Assembly (NCBI RefSeq): GCF_016741875.1
Contig: NZ_JAERRF010000020.1
Span: forward strand, 1 to 64,000
Direction of reading: 5' to 3'
Source of the DNA: Streptomyces coffeae
GTDB lineage: Bacteria; Actinomycetota; Actinomycetes; Streptomycetales; Streptomycetaceae
Length of the DNA: 64,000 nt
Shown here: one piece after another, positions 51,690 to 60,429 of the stretch
Position numbering within the stretch: the first letter of the stretch is position 1
How the letters are laid out: each line of letters opens with the position of its first letter
The notes under the pieces: generated by a model
Databases searched by the model: none
What the model saw: only the letters and a program-made list of their open reading frames with translations
What the model was told of the DNA's origin: nothing
Translations under genes and position numbers: made by a program

Positions 51690-52506
51690 TCAGGCGCCGG
51701 GACGCTGGTAGCCCTCAAGTCCCGGCTTGATCGACTTCTCGTCCAGGAACTGCTGGATCCTGGGCCTCGGTCCAGCCCATGTTCCGGATGTGCCGGATCA
51801 TCTCCTTGGTTCGGCGCATGATCGTCGGGTTCTTCGTCTTCAGTACCTCGGCGATCTCGATCACCCGTTCCCGCAGCCGGTCAGCGGGAACCGCCTCGTT
51901 GACCAGCCGCATCTCACTCGCACGGCGGCCGTCGAACGTCTCACCCGTGATGCTGTAGTAGATCGCGTCGCGCTGGCTCATCGTGTGCACGACCGCGGTG
52001 GGGACGTTGCCGCCCGGGATGATTCCCCAGTTCACCTCCGACAGGCCGAAAACGGCGTCCTCGGCGGCGATCCCGATGTCGCAGCTCACGAGCGGGACGA
52101 ACCCGCCACCGAAGCAGTAACCGTTCACCATCGCGATGGTCGGCAGCGGGAACTGCCGAAGACGCGGGCCCTGCCACTCATAGGCGGACCGCTGTCGGAT
52201 CTCCGCGGCCCGCGGCGACAGCTGATCGCTCTCCCGGAAGAACTCCTTAAGATCCATCCCCGCCGAGAACGCGGTACCCGCCCCGGTCAAGACCAGCACA
52301 CTGGCTTCTTCGTCCAGGGCGACCGCGTCCAGCACCTCCAACATCTCGTTGTTGAGGGTCGGGCTCATGCAGTTGCGCTTCTCTGGGCGGTTGAGAACGA
52401 CCCAGGCGATCCCGTTGTCCACCGTGGCGAGGGCGGTCTCCCAGCTCCCCAGCGAACGTCCGCGAGCGAACTCACCCGCGCGTGCCGCATCAACGTCAGT
52501 GCTCAT
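51690..52506 (-). pseudogene. Hydroxycinnamoyl-CoA hydratase-lyase, C-terminal deletion
   Basis: The first about 250 residues match 4-hydroxycinnamoyl (feruloyl)-CoA hydratase-lyase: NRPEKRNCMSPTLNNEM, AGMDLKEFFRE, PTIAMVNGYCFGGGF and FGLSEVNWGIIPGGNV. The enzyme turns feruloyl-CoA into vanillin plus acetyl-CoA. After MGWTEAQD the expected segment of about 25 residues is missing and the frame is shifted. The family C terminus QQFLDEKSIKPGLEGYQRPG and its stop (51690) remain in another frame across the junction near 51757. The frame as it stands ends at 51715 with 263 residues. By my recollection of the Pseudomonas enzyme, the lost part includes an active-site Tyr. Probably inactive. Confidence 0.8.
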
Positions 52507-52603
52507 ATGTATCTCCGATCAGGAATCGCAGGTTCCTCAGCGCGCCCCGCCGGCCGGGGCGGAGCGCCCCCTCCCCAAAACCTTATGCATTTATTTTTCG
52601 CAG

Positions 52604-52619
52604 CGTCAATGCTTTGACG
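52604..52619. promoter_or_regulatory. Candidate PaaX operator
   Basis: CGTCAA and TTGACG, four bases apart, form a perfect inverted repeat in the gap between the divergent hydratase-lyase and PaaX genes. It is the only clear dyad there. Binding by PaaX is inferred from position. Confidence 0.4.
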
Positions 52620-52648
52620 AATGTTTGGCTGCTAGGGTCACTCCAGTG

Positions 52649-53497
52649 ATGTCCTCCGCGAGCCCGGCCGACCAACCACCCGAGGTGCTACGGGCACGTC
52701 GGCCGCAGTGGCTCGTCCTGATGCTCTTCAGCGTTGCGGTCTATGACCGCCCCGCCGCCATCTCGGCAGGGTCAGTGATCGACATCCTCGCCAAGCTCGC
52801 CGTGGGCAGCGCGGCGGTCCGCTCTACCCTCGGCAGGATGTCCGAGCGCGGGCTGCTCCAGCGGCACCCCAAAGGCCGCGAGATGTACTACGCCCTGACC
52901 GAACGTGGGCACCGAGTACTCCAGGAAGGCCAGGCACTGGCCCTCGAACCGGTGGACCAGCCATGGGATGGACTCTGGACGATCCTCGCCGTCTCGCTGC
53001 CCGATCGTCACCAGGCGCTGCGCTATCGCGTGCGGTCGCGCCTTGCCTGGGAGGGGTTCGGGCAACTACAGAACGGCTTGTGGGTCTCGCCGCACCAGCC
53101 TGACGTGACGACCGCGCTGCAGGGCCTGGACGTCCTGGACCACGTGCACGTCTTCACCGGGGCACGCGTAGAGGGCACGCCCGTGGCCGAACTCATCCGC
53201 AAGCTCTACGACCTCGACGAGATGGCCGCTCGCTACACCGGTTTCCTGGAGCGGTGGACTCGCGACCCGGTCGATGAGTTCGATGACGAAATCTCGGCTC
53301 TGCTCGTACTCCTGAGCGAGTGGGCGCAGATCGTACGCGCGGATCCGCGACTGCCGCTCGCCCACCTGCCGGACCCGTGGCCCGCCACCGAGGCCGACCG
53401 GCTCTTCCGGCGGCACTACGACCACCTCATGCCGCGAGTGGCACAAGCCGCCAAGGCCAACCTCCGGATTCTCGAGCTCTCCACCGAGAATGCCTGA
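52649..53497 (+). CDS. PaaX-family transcriptional repressor
   Basis: 282 residues from ATG at 52649 (GTG at 52646 is an alternative). The N-terminal winged helix (SAAVRSTLGRMSERGLLQRH; YYALTERGHRVLQEG), the central PaaX domain (WDGLWTILAVSLPDRHQALRYRVRSRL split by the turn) and the C-terminal domain ending DHLMPRV are all recognisable. PaaX proteins repress phenylacetate or related aromatic pathways and release DNA when an aryl-CoA binds. Divergent from the hydratase-lyase gene, it probably controlled feruloyl- or coumaroyl-CoA use, with the CoA thioester as ligand (inference). It converges on the O-demethylase operon. The gap to 53671 holds only a short unexplained frame on the minus strand. 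Confidence 0.88.
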   Translation: MSSASPADQPPEVLRARRPQWLVLMLFSVAVYDRPAAISAGSVIDILAKLAVGSAAVRSTLGRMSERGLLQRHPKGREMYYALTERGHRVLQEGQALALEPVDQPWDGLWTILAVSLPDRHQALRYRVRSRLAWEGFGQLQNGLWVSPHQPDVTTALQGLDVLDHVHVFTGARVEGTPVAELIRKLYDLDEMAARYTGFLERWTRDPVDEFDDEISALLVLLSEWAQIVRADPRLPLAHLPDPWPATEADRLFRRHYDHLMPRVAQAAKANLRILELSTENA

Positions 53498-53671
53498 CAC
53501 CTGCCCTCATCAGCCGGACGGCCCAGACAACACCCGGTCCGGGCCAGGACGCGCGCCGTGGTGTTCGGGTGCGATGTCGGAAAAGGCGTCGCCGGCGTGC
53601 ACGATCCGCCCCGCGACGCTAATCGTCGGCGCCCCGCTGAGCGGTTGTCACGATGCTCTCCTTCCCCTGTC

Positions 53672-55030
53672 TCAGGCGAGGGGCATGGTGCTGACAGTCG
53701 CCCGGATCTCCGTCTGGACATGCCGCTCAACCGTCGGTTTCCCCGACCCGCCATCGCTCTCCCCCCAGACAACGGTGACCTCGGCGCCGTCGCGAGCGTC
53801 CGCCTCGTCGAGCATCGCCAGCGAGAGCCAGCCACCGACGTTGACGGTGTAGCCGGTGGAGGTGGACAGGCCCACCAGCCGGTCGCCGACCAGTACCTTG
53901 TCGAACGGCAAGGTGGAGTACACGGACTTCGGGATATCGAGGTACTTGGCGCCGGTTCCGGGTTCGTCGAACAAGCTGCTGGCGAGCACGCGCTTCACGT
54001 CCTCGTCGTGCCAGCGCAGCCACACCTTGCAGCGGTGCGGTGCGTCGACGAGCCGCTCCAACGCGGCCCTGCCGATGAAGTCGTGGTCGTACTTGACGAG
54101 GTTGCCGTATCCCAGGTCCCACGGCGTCTGGTAGTAGTCCTCGATGTTCGGTGCATCGAAGCTGCCGCCGAGGGAAATCGACGCCTCCCAGCTGTCGGCG
54201 GTCAACCACTGGCGATACGGCTTCAGCGCCGCACCCGAATAGATCGCCGGTGTCGGCGACGGGATCCAACCGGACTCGAAACCCGTTGTCGGGTAAGCGA
54301 TAGCGCCGCCGCGTACGAGTCCGAACTCCACACCGGCTTCCAGCAGGGCGGCCATCACCGCCGGTCCCTCTGCCGCGGGCCCGATGAGCTCAAGTCCCGT
54401 CATCTCCTCGCCGGGGATGCCCGACATCGTGTGGTTGAGCGCACGCAGCTGGCAGCCGGCCAACGTGAACTCGCCCATGTGGAAGAACCTGATCCGCTCA
54501 ATCGGCCCACCATGGGCCTTTTCCACGATCTTGAGTGCGTTGGGCCCCTGCAGCTGATAGCGGAACGTCCGCCGCCTACCGTTGTTGGCGACAGTTCGCT
54601 CATCCCTGGTCACCGTGACGTCGTACCCCCCGACCGCTGCCTGGTAGGCCACCCAGTTCGGTACAGCCGGCCGGCCCACCAGGCTCACCTCGTCCTCCTC
54701 GAAGCCGAACAGGACGGCGTCACCGATCACGTAACCGTCCTCATTGCAGGCCACGAACTGCTTCGCCCTGTTGCGGCCGAAAGTGCGGAAGCTGTTGACC
54801 CCCGTATCCGACAACAGCCGCCGGACGTCAGGCCCCCGGAAGTAGACGTCAGTCATGTGGAACGACTGATCGAACACCACCGCCGTGGTCTTCCACGCCC
54901 GCTGCTCATCCCGCCAGTTCCCGAACTCTCCCCTGCCTGGGATCTCGAAGGCCCCGGTAGGGCCGTTTTTGAGCATCTCGACCGGACCACCGACGCGATC
55001 GAGCTTGTCTTCGAGGGTCTCCGTGCTCAC
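53672..55030 (-). CDS. GcvT-like tetrahydrofolate-dependent aryl O-demethylase (LigM/DesA family)
   Basis: A 452-residue single-polypeptide GcvT-family protein, close in length to LigM and DesA (about 460-470), which move the methyl of vanillate or syringate to tetrahydrofolate. Visible marks: VFDQSFHMTDVYFRGPDVRRLL near the N terminus, QGPNALKIVEK, and the folate-domain stretches PWDLGYGNLVKYDHDFIGR and LVGLSTSTGYTVNVGGWLSL. No lipoyl or other glycine-cleavage genes are near, so a cleavage-system T-protein is unlikely. It is the last gene of a four-gene operon with a ring-cleaving dioxygenase, consistent with removing a methoxy group before ring opening (inference). Confidence 0.85.
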   Translation of the reverse strand: MSTETLEDKLDRVGGPVEMLKNGPTGAFEIPGRGEFGNWRDEQRAWKTTAVVFDQSFHMTDVYFRGPDVRRLLSDTGVNSFRTFGRNRAKQFVACNEDGYVIGDAVLFGFEEDEVSLVGRPAVPNWVAYQAAVGGYDVTVTRDERTVANNGRRRTFRYQLQGPNALKIVEKAHGGPIERIRFFHMGEFTLAGCQLRALNHTMSGIPGEEMTGLELIGPAAEGPAVMAALLEAGVEFGLVRGGAIAYPTTGFESGWIPSPTPAIYSGAALKPYRQWLTADSWEASISLGGSFDAPNIEDYYQTPWDLGYGNLVKYDHDFIGRAALERLVDAPHRCKVWLRWHDEDVKRVLASSLFDEPGTGAKYLDIPKSVYSTLPFDKVLVGDRLVGLSTSTGYTVNVGGWLSLAMLDEADARDGAEVTVVWGESDGGSGKPTVERHVQTEIRATVSTMPLA

Positions 55031-55120
55031 GTTGCCGTCTCCTTTGCCAGTCGTCGCCCAACACGTCTCATCACGTCGGCACCGGCCGCGGGTCAGGCTC
55101 CGGTGTCAGTGCGTTGCACG

Positions 55121-55942
55121 CTATTCGCGGAGTTGTTCGCCCAGGGCCACGCCCAGTGCCTTGTCGGTGGATTCGGGCATCCAGCCGGCCTCATCGAGGA
55201 GGTCGTGTTCGCCTTCGGCGATGCGGTTCTCGAGCGTGCCGAGTCCGTCGCATTCGACGGTCACGACATCGCCGGGTTCCACGGGGCGCGAGTTGGCGGG
55301 CGTGCCGGTGAAGATCAGGTCCCCCGGCTCCAGCGTCATCGTCCGGGAGAGGTCCGCGATCAGGTAGGCCACCGGGAAGACCATGGCTCGGAGGCTGGAT
55401 TCCTGCACGATAATCCCGTTGACGCGGGTGCGCAGCACCTGGTCGCCCGGGGTCCAGTCGGTGACGAGACCCGGTCCGACGGGAGCCAGCGTGTCGGCGC
55501 CCTTGACGCGGAGCATGGCTCCGCGGTCGGCGTGGCGGAAGTCGTGCAGGGCGAAGTCGTTGGCCAGGGTGTAGCCCAGCACGTAGTCGAGCGCCTCGGT
55601 CATGGGCACGTTGCGGGCCCTGCGGCAGATGACGATGACGACCTCGCCCTCGTAGTTGAGGTAGCGGCAGCCGCGCGGCCGGATCACCACGCCGCGGTGG
55701 GAGTTGAGCGCCGAGGGCGGTTTGAGGAAATAGTGGGGAGCGGGCGGTCCGTCTGTTTTCAGCTCGTCCAGTCGGGACTGGTAGTTGAGATGCACGCAGA
55801 GGATCTTGCTCGGGGTGCTCGGGGGCAGGTGGATCGCCTCGTCGGGCTTGACGCGGCGGCCGTCCTGCGCGAGAAGCATCTCGCCGTCCAGGACCATCTC
55901 GACAGGAGCCCCGTCGAGGAGGATGCGCCGGGTCTCGTTCAT
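55121..55942 (-). CDS. Fumarylacetoacetate hydrolase (FAH)-family protein
   Basis: From ATG at 55942 the protein has 273 residues. FAH-fold metal-binding residues are visible in NYEGEVVIVICRRARN and YTLANDFALHDF, with a catalytic core through GDLIFTGTPANSRPVEPGDVV. Family members hydrolyse or decarboxylate ring-cleavage products such as oxo-dienoates, or hydrate 2-oxopentenoates. The gene overlaps the SnoaL-like gene by four bases and lies between the dioxygenase and the O-demethylase. Processing of a ring-opened acid is the natural role, but the exact reaction cannot be read. Confidence 0.88.
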   Translation of the reverse strand: MNETRRILLDGAPVEMVLDGEMLLAQDGRRVKPDEAIHLPPSTPSKILCVHLNYQSRLDELKTDGPPAPHYFLKPPSALNSHRGVVIRPRGCRYLNYEGEVVIVICRRARNVPMTEALDYVLGYTLANDFALHDFRHADRGAMLRVKGADTLAPVGPGLVTDWTPGDQVLRTRVNGIIVQESSLRAMVFPVAYLIADLSRTMTLEPGDLIFTGTPANSRPVEPGDVVTVECDGLGTLENRIAEGEHDLLDEAGWMPESTDKALGVALGEQLRE

Positions 55943-56406
55943 GACACCTCTTCCCACGGCGGGGCGGACATCGGATAGCCCAGCCCGGCGTAGTCGTAAC
56001 CTTCGATCTCCAACACCTTGAGGAACGGATCCTGCGGTGAGGCGTAGTAGGCGCGGATCTCCTGGATGAGCCCGCGTTCGCTGAAGAGGTACCACTCGTC
56101 CCCGCGCAGCAGCACGCCTGCCTCGCGTTTGAAGTGAGTCCACTCGATGACCGCCCGGCGCGTCGCCGCATCGAGGATGATCTGGTCGATGGTCCAGAAC
56201 GACCCGCCCTGGTGGACGGCGGCATGCCAGCGCTCGCCGATCGTGCGTGCGCCGCGGAAGGGGCCCTGGTACATGCCCGGAGGGAAGTAGTGGACCCCGT
56301 CGGGCTCGAAGTGAGCGGCGATCCGGTCCACGTCGCCGTCGTTGCAGGCGGCGAAGTACTCCCGGATCCGGTCCTCCATCCGCGCGGCGGAGAATTCTTC
56401 GGTCAT
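55939..56406 (-). CDS. SnoaL-like/NTF2-fold protein
   Basis: From ATG at 56406 the protein has 155 residues with the cone-shaped NTF2/SnoaL-like pattern: N-terminal helix MEDRIREYFAACNDGDVDRI, then HFEPDGVHYFPPGMYQGPF, RGARTIGERWHAAV, AVIEWTHFKREAGVLLRGD and LIQEIRAYYASP. Such proteins may be isomerases, dehydratases or binding proteins. Here it begins one base after the dioxygenase stop and overlaps the FAH gene, so it belongs to the ring-cleavage operon. It could isomerise a lactone or the ring-opened product (inference). The longer open frame upstream is antisense to the dioxygenase gene. Confidence 0.82.
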   Translation of the reverse strand: MTEEFSAARMEDRIREYFAACNDGDVDRIAAHFEPDGVHYFPPGMYQGPFRGARTIGERWHAAVHQGGSFWTIDQIILDAATRRAVIEWTHFKREAGVLLRGDEWYLFSERGLIQEIRAYYASPQDPFLKVLEIEGYDYAGLGYPMSAPPWEEVS

Positions 56407-56407
56407 G

Positions 56408-57325
56408 TCATACCTCCAGTTTGGTCTCGCGCTTGGCCGACACGGGCGGGGTGGGCAGCCATGCCTCGCCGGGCTCGACGATGAAGGTGTGCTCAAGGCT
56501 GTACCAGGGCTCGCTCACGTCGGGGTCCGGCGCCGGTTCGTTCTCGTGGCGTACGTACCTGCCGACGAGGGTCTGTACGACGCCGAACTGGGCGTCGGTC
56601 TCCAGCATGGGGTCGTCGTGGCTGTAGAGCTGGGAGGCGATCGTCTTGTAGCCCGGCTTGTAGATCAGCGCGTGCAGATGGGCCGGCCGGAATGGGTGGC
56701 GGTGCAGCGCGGTCAGGAGCTCGCCCACGGGCCCGCCCATCGGCACCGGGTAGCCGGACGGCTTGACACTGCGGTAGGCGAACACCCCGTCGGTGTCGCT
56801 GAAGAACTTGCCGCGCAGGTTCCACTCGGCCTGCTCGGGGTCCTGGTTCTCGTAGAGGCCGGCCGGCGAGGCATGCCAGACATCGACTTCCGCTCCGGCG
56901 ATGACGTTTCCGTCGGTGTCGACGATGCGGCCGGTGAAGAACAGCGGTGGCCCTTCGGTGGCGGAACGCACGATTGAGTCACCGTTGTTCATCGCCGGAC
57001 TGCCCTTGCGCCAGAACGGGCCGAGCAGGTTCGCCGAGGTGGGCTTGGCCTCGGTGCCGTTGTTCATCAAAGACACCAGCGTCGACAGGCCCAGCGTGCC
57101 CGCCATCAGCCGGACCTCGTTGTGGCTGGGCGTGGTGAGCTTGCCGAGCCTGCTCACGATGTTGATGGCGGCGTCGAACTCCGCCTCTGTCAGCCGCACC
57201 TCACGGGCGAAGTCGTGCAGATGGCGCACCAGCGCCTGGACGAGCTCCTTCAGACGCGGATCGTCCGCGCGTTCCGTCTCGGCCAGCACCGCCTCGGTGA
57301 GCTGACCCTCGTCCTGAATGATCAT
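56408..57325 (-). CDS. Intradiol ring-cleavage dioxygenase, hydroxyquinol/catechol 1,2-dioxygenase type
   Basis: From the ATG at 57325, with GGAG well placed before it, the protein has 305 residues. It has the N-terminal helical dimer domain of catechol/hydroxyquinol dioxygenases and a beta-sandwich catalytic domain. Fe(III) ligands can be placed as Tyr in PAGLYENQD, Tyr in SGYPVPMGGPVGELL, and two His in RHPFRPAHLHALIYKPG. It cleaves between adjacent hydroxyls to give a muconate or maleylacetate. First gene of the operon, divergent from IclR. The PVPMGGPVG segment resembles hydroxyquinol enzymes (usually PVPxDGPVG), so a trihydroxybenzene substrate is favoured but not proven. Confidence 0.9.
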   Translation of the reverse strand: MIIQDEGQLTEAVLAETERADDPRLKELVQALVRHLHDFAREVRLTEAEFDAAINIVSRLGKLTTPSHNEVRLMAGTLGLSTLVSLMNNGTEAKPTSANLLGPFWRKGSPAMNNGDSIVRSATEGPPLFFTGRIVDTDGNVIAGAEVDVWHASPAGLYENQDPEQAEWNLRGKFFSDTDGVFAYRSVKPSGYPVPMGGPVGELLTALHRHPFRPAHLHALIYKPGYKTIASQLYSHDDPMLETDAQFGVVQTLVGRYVRHENEPAPDPDVSEPWYSLEHTFIVEPGEAWLPTPPVSAKRETKLEV

Positions 57326-57421
57326 CGCGAAATCTCCTGCCTGTGCAGAGCGTGAACAGGCCGGCCTGGGTGAACCCAGTCGAGGAGCCTGGGTCACCAG
57401 TACCGCCCCAAGGGGTATCGT

Positions 57422-57460
57422 TTGTCAACCTGCTGGATGTATGATCAGCAGGTTGAACAA
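57422..57460. promoter_or_regulatory. IclR-type operator between dioxygenase operon and regulator
   Basis: CAACCTGCTG (57426-57435) and CAGCAGGTTG (57446-57455) are perfect 10-bp inverted repeats with a 10-base spacer. The symmetry extends outwards as TTGT and ACAA with one extra base. It lies in the 164-base divergent gap, 30 bases before the IclR start, where it could control both directions. Confidence 0.75.
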
Positions 57461-57489
57461 TGTGATGCGAGAGTGAAGGGAGTGGGAGG

Positions 57490-58272
57490 ATGGCAAACGC
57501 GAAGCCGGACGCTCGCCCGGTCGTGCCGGCACTCGACCGGGCAATCAGGCTGCTGCGCCTGCTCGGGGAAACCCCGCAGCGCGCCTACACCATGGCCGAG
57601 ATCGCGCGGGCTCTCGAAGTCCCGAGGTCGAGCGCGTTCAACCTCTGTTCCGCGCTGGCGGAGGGGCAGCTGATCCGCCGTACCAGGGACGGCTTTCAAC
57701 TCGGTCGCGGGTTGCTCGAACTCGGCTCGGCCTATGTCTCCAGTGTCAATCTGGTCGCCGAGTTCTACGACGTCGCCCGCAAGGTCCCGCTCGACCTGGG
57801 CGCGACCGTCCAACTCGCCGTGCTCGACGACGACCTGCAAGCCGTCTACCTGGCCTATCAGGACTGCGGCAGCGGCCTGCGGCTGGGACTGGCCGGCAGC
57901 ATCGGCCGACGGGTACCGGCGAACTGCAGCGCCTGCGGCAAGATACTGCTGGCCCTGCTGCCGCCCGCAGAGCTCGACCGGCGCCTGACGGACCGGCCCA
58001 CACTGCCACGACTGACACAGAAGTCGGTCACTTCACGCGCTCACCTGATGCGCGAGATCTGCGCGGCGAGGGACAGCGACCATGCCATGGACGAGGAAGA
58101 AGCGGTGCCCGGGCTCTCCTGCGTCGCCTCCGGTTTCGCGACAAGCCATGCGGATGGTGGCTATGTCGCGGTCAGTATCACCACGGCCATGGACACTCTG
58201 GACGATCAGAAGCGTCGAACGGTGATTACCACGTTGGACTCTCTCGTGGGCGAACTGAAGGCACGCCTGTAG
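57490..58272 (+). CDS. IclR-family transcriptional regulator
   Basis: 260 residues with the IclR plan: N-terminal winged helix (ALDRAIRLLRLLGETPQ; MAEIARALEVPRSSAFNLCSAL) and C-terminal ligand-binding domain with GRRVPANCSACGKILLALLP and EEEAVPGLSCVASGF. The start ATG at 57490 is preceded by GGGAGTGGGAGG. IclR proteins such as PcaR or PobR control aromatic catabolism. Its divergent position and the strong palindrome between it and the dioxygenase gene make that operon the likely target. The effector is not known. Confidence 0.9.
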   Translation: MANAKPDARPVVPALDRAIRLLRLLGETPQRAYTMAEIARALEVPRSSAFNLCSALAEGQLIRRTRDGFQLGRGLLELGSAYVSSVNLVAEFYDVARKVPLDLGATVQLAVLDDDLQAVYLAYQDCGSGLRLGLAGSIGRRVPANCSACGKILLALLPPAELDRRLTDRPTLPRLTQKSVTSRAHLMREICAARDSDHAMDEEEAVPGLSCVASGFATSHADGGYVAVSITTAMDTLDDQKRRTVITTLDSLVGELKARL

Positions 58273-59004
58273 GTACCTGCGCGCAGCACGCGGTCGAACA
58301 CCACCACGAGGTCATGATGGAGCACCTCGAAGCGGCGATCACACGGCCGCAGCCACCGAAACGCCGCAGCCGCAGCCAGACCGCACCAACTATTGGCTAC
58401 GGCTGGGCCGCCCCGACCTCACCGTTTCGGTCGGGGTGGGGCCGGTCCCCGTGCCGTGGGCGAAAGTGCCATCTGGGCAGCATGCCGGTGAGTTGGCACG
58501 TCACCGCAGGTCGGGCACTGTCCAGTGGCGGGTTTGGGCGGGAATGCCCGTCGCGCAGTTCGTCGCTTTCGGTGATGTACCGGCGGAGGGCGAGAAGCAG
58601 CAACGGAGACCCGGCGGTGAGTGTGTTTCATCCTTGCGTTGTACCTGTTCAGCAGCGGTGTCAGTGCCGGTCCACCGGGATATCGGTCGGTATTGCGCAC
58701 GCTGACCGAGAACTGCGGCATCTGCCGGGCCTGTGCATGCAGCGCCTTCCCACCAGTTCGGCCTTGACCCGGACTCGGCAGCGGCGGGGCGTCAAGCCGT
58801 TCCAGGCCCTGGTCGAGGGCAGCCGCGTATGTCAGGACCGTTGACGCATGCCTTGTGTAGGCATACCTTGACGCCCTCTTGAGGGGCTCGATGGCTCGCT
58901 TCGTTGAGCCCCGGCGATGCCTGTTGCATCCCTCTTCCTTTCTTTCTCCCTCCTGGCCATGGAGCCACGAGCTCGGAGATCACCTCACATAGAGGAGTGA
59001 CGTC
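58273..59004. other. Intergenic, no gene recognised
   Basis: About 730 bases between the IclR and transporter genes. Short open frames on both strands have no family motif. One minus-strand stretch with a CPTCGD Cys pair may be decayed coding sequence. The last 20 bases contain the transporter's ribosome binding site (GAGGAG). Confidence 0.5.
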
Positions 59005-60369
59005 ATGTCACCGTCATCCCTTCCCCTGAACAGCAGCGAGGACGAGACCACAGCCGATCCGGAGGCTGAGATCCGCAAGTTGCGCAGAGTCGCGTACGCG
59101 AGTCTCGTCGGAACCGCCATCGAGTGGTACGACTTCTTCATCTACGGCCTTGCCGTGGTCCTGGTCTTCGCCCCGCAGTTCTTCCCAAGCTCGGCCCCCT
59201 CGGCCGGGGCTCTGGCGGCGTTCGCGACCTTCGCAGTCGGGTTCGCGGCCCGCCCTCTCGGCGGTATCGTCGTGGGTCACCTCGGCGACCGCGTCGGTCG
59301 CAAGAAGATGCTCGTGGCTAGCCTGCTCATGATGGGCGTCAGCACGACCTTGATCGGAATGCTGCCCACCTACGCCACGGCGGGTGCCCTCGCACCGATT
59401 CTCCTCATCCTGCTGCGCCTCGTCCAAGGAGTCGCGGTCGGCGGTGAATGGGGCGGGGCGGTGCTCATCTCCGTGGAACACTCGCCTGAGGGCAAGCGCG
59501 GCTTCTACGGCAGCTTCACTCAGGTGGGGTTGTCCGTGGGCCTGATCACGTCGAACCTCGTGTTCCTGACCCTTTCGCTGACGACCACGCGGGAGCAGTT
59601 CGCTGCATGGGGCTGGCGGATCCCGTTCCTGTTCAGCGGGGTTCTGGTGCTGGTCGGCCTCTATATCCGATCCCAGGTGGAGGAGAGCCCCGAGTTCGCT
59701 GCGCGCCGGAACACCGCGCGAACCCTGCGTCTGCCGATCGTCGCTGTTCTGCGCACGTACTGGCGTCAGGTCTTGCTGATCACCGCGATGTTCTCCGGGC
59801 TGACGGCGATGGGCTACATTGCGGCGGTGTACTCGGTCAGCTACGGCACGACCCGGCTGGGCCTGAGCTCGACGTTCATGCTCGTCGTGGTACTGGCTGC
59901 GGCGGTCATCGAGCTCCCGGCGGTGCTGTATTTCTCGGCAGCTTCCGACCGGCGCGGCCGATCCCATGTGATCATCTGGGGATCGGCTGCGTCCGTGTTG
60001 GTCGGTCTGTTCTTCGTGCCTGTCCTCGCCACGGGAGCGACGGTACTGGTCGCGCTCGCAGTGGTGTTGGGACGGCTGGTCCTCACGCCGCTGAGCGGAC
60101 CATCGGCGGCGATGGCCGCAGAGAGCTTCCCGGTCGAGATGCGCTACAGCGGTGCGTCGATTGGTTACCAGCTTGGCTCGATAGCCGGCGGTGCGCTGGC
60201 GCCCCTCGTTGCGACGCTGCTGGTCGCATCGCCGGCCGGCACGTGGGGCGTGTCGATCTACCTCGTCGTGCTGATGGCAGTCTCCGGCCTGGGCGCATAT
60301 GGTCTCGGCCGGATCGGCGCGCGCTCTGCGTCGACGTCTGGGACCGTCGCTTCAGCGCCTGCGCCATAG
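59005..60369 (+). CDS. MHS-family (metabolite:H+ symporter) MFS transporter
   Basis: A 454-residue membrane protein with twelve predicted helices. The MHS signature is clear: GTAIEWYDFFIYGLAVV in helix 1, GGIVVGHLGDRVGRKKML after helix 2, and RLVQGVAVGGEWGGAVL in helix 4. Relatives (ShiA, ProP, PcaK-like carriers) import organic acids or zwitterions with protons. Its position after the IclR/dioxygenase genes suggests uptake of an aromatic or related acid (inference). A hairpin terminator follows its stop, so it is probably a single-gene unit. Confidence 0.92.
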   Translation: MSPSSLPLNSSEDETTADPEAEIRKLRRVAYASLVGTAIEWYDFFIYGLAVVLVFAPQFFPSSAPSAGALAAFATFAVGFAARPLGGIVVGHLGDRVGRKKMLVASLLMMGVSTTLIGMLPTYATAGALAPILLILLRLVQGVAVGGEWGGAVLISVEHSPEGKRGFYGSFTQVGLSVGLITSNLVFLTLSLTTTREQFAAWGWRIPFLFSGVLVLVGLYIRSQVEESPEFAARRNTARTLRLPIVAVLRTYWRQVLLITAMFSGLTAMGYIAAVYSVSYGTTRLGLSSTFMLVVVLAAAVIELPAVLYFSAASDRRGRSHVIIWGSAASVLVGLFFVPVLATGATVLVALAVVLGRLVLTPLSGPSAAMAAESFPVEMRYSGASIGYQLGSIAGGALAPLVATLLVASPAGTWGVSIYLVVLMAVSGLGAYGLGRIGARSASTSGTVASAPAP

Positions 60370-60376
60370 GCAGCTC

Positions 60377-60412
60377 TCGTGCCTGGCGCCGCACACGCGG
60401 AGCCAGGCACGA
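60377..60412 (+). terminator. Hairpin terminator of the transporter gene
   Basis: TCGTGCCTGGCGCCG and CGGAGCCAGGCACGA pair at 14 of 15 positions with a 6-base loop, starting eight bases after the transporter stop codon. No U-tract follows. Confidence 0.75.
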
Positions 60413-60429
60413 CTGCACGGCGTTCTTCA

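Noticed and set aside
53498..53671. Short minus-strand frame after the O-demethylase (GRIVHAGDAFSDIAPEHHG region)
   Set aside because: There is a ribosome-binding-like AAGGAG and about 40 plausible codons, but the frame is interrupted after 10 codons from the GTG and no family is recognisable. It is too weak to list.
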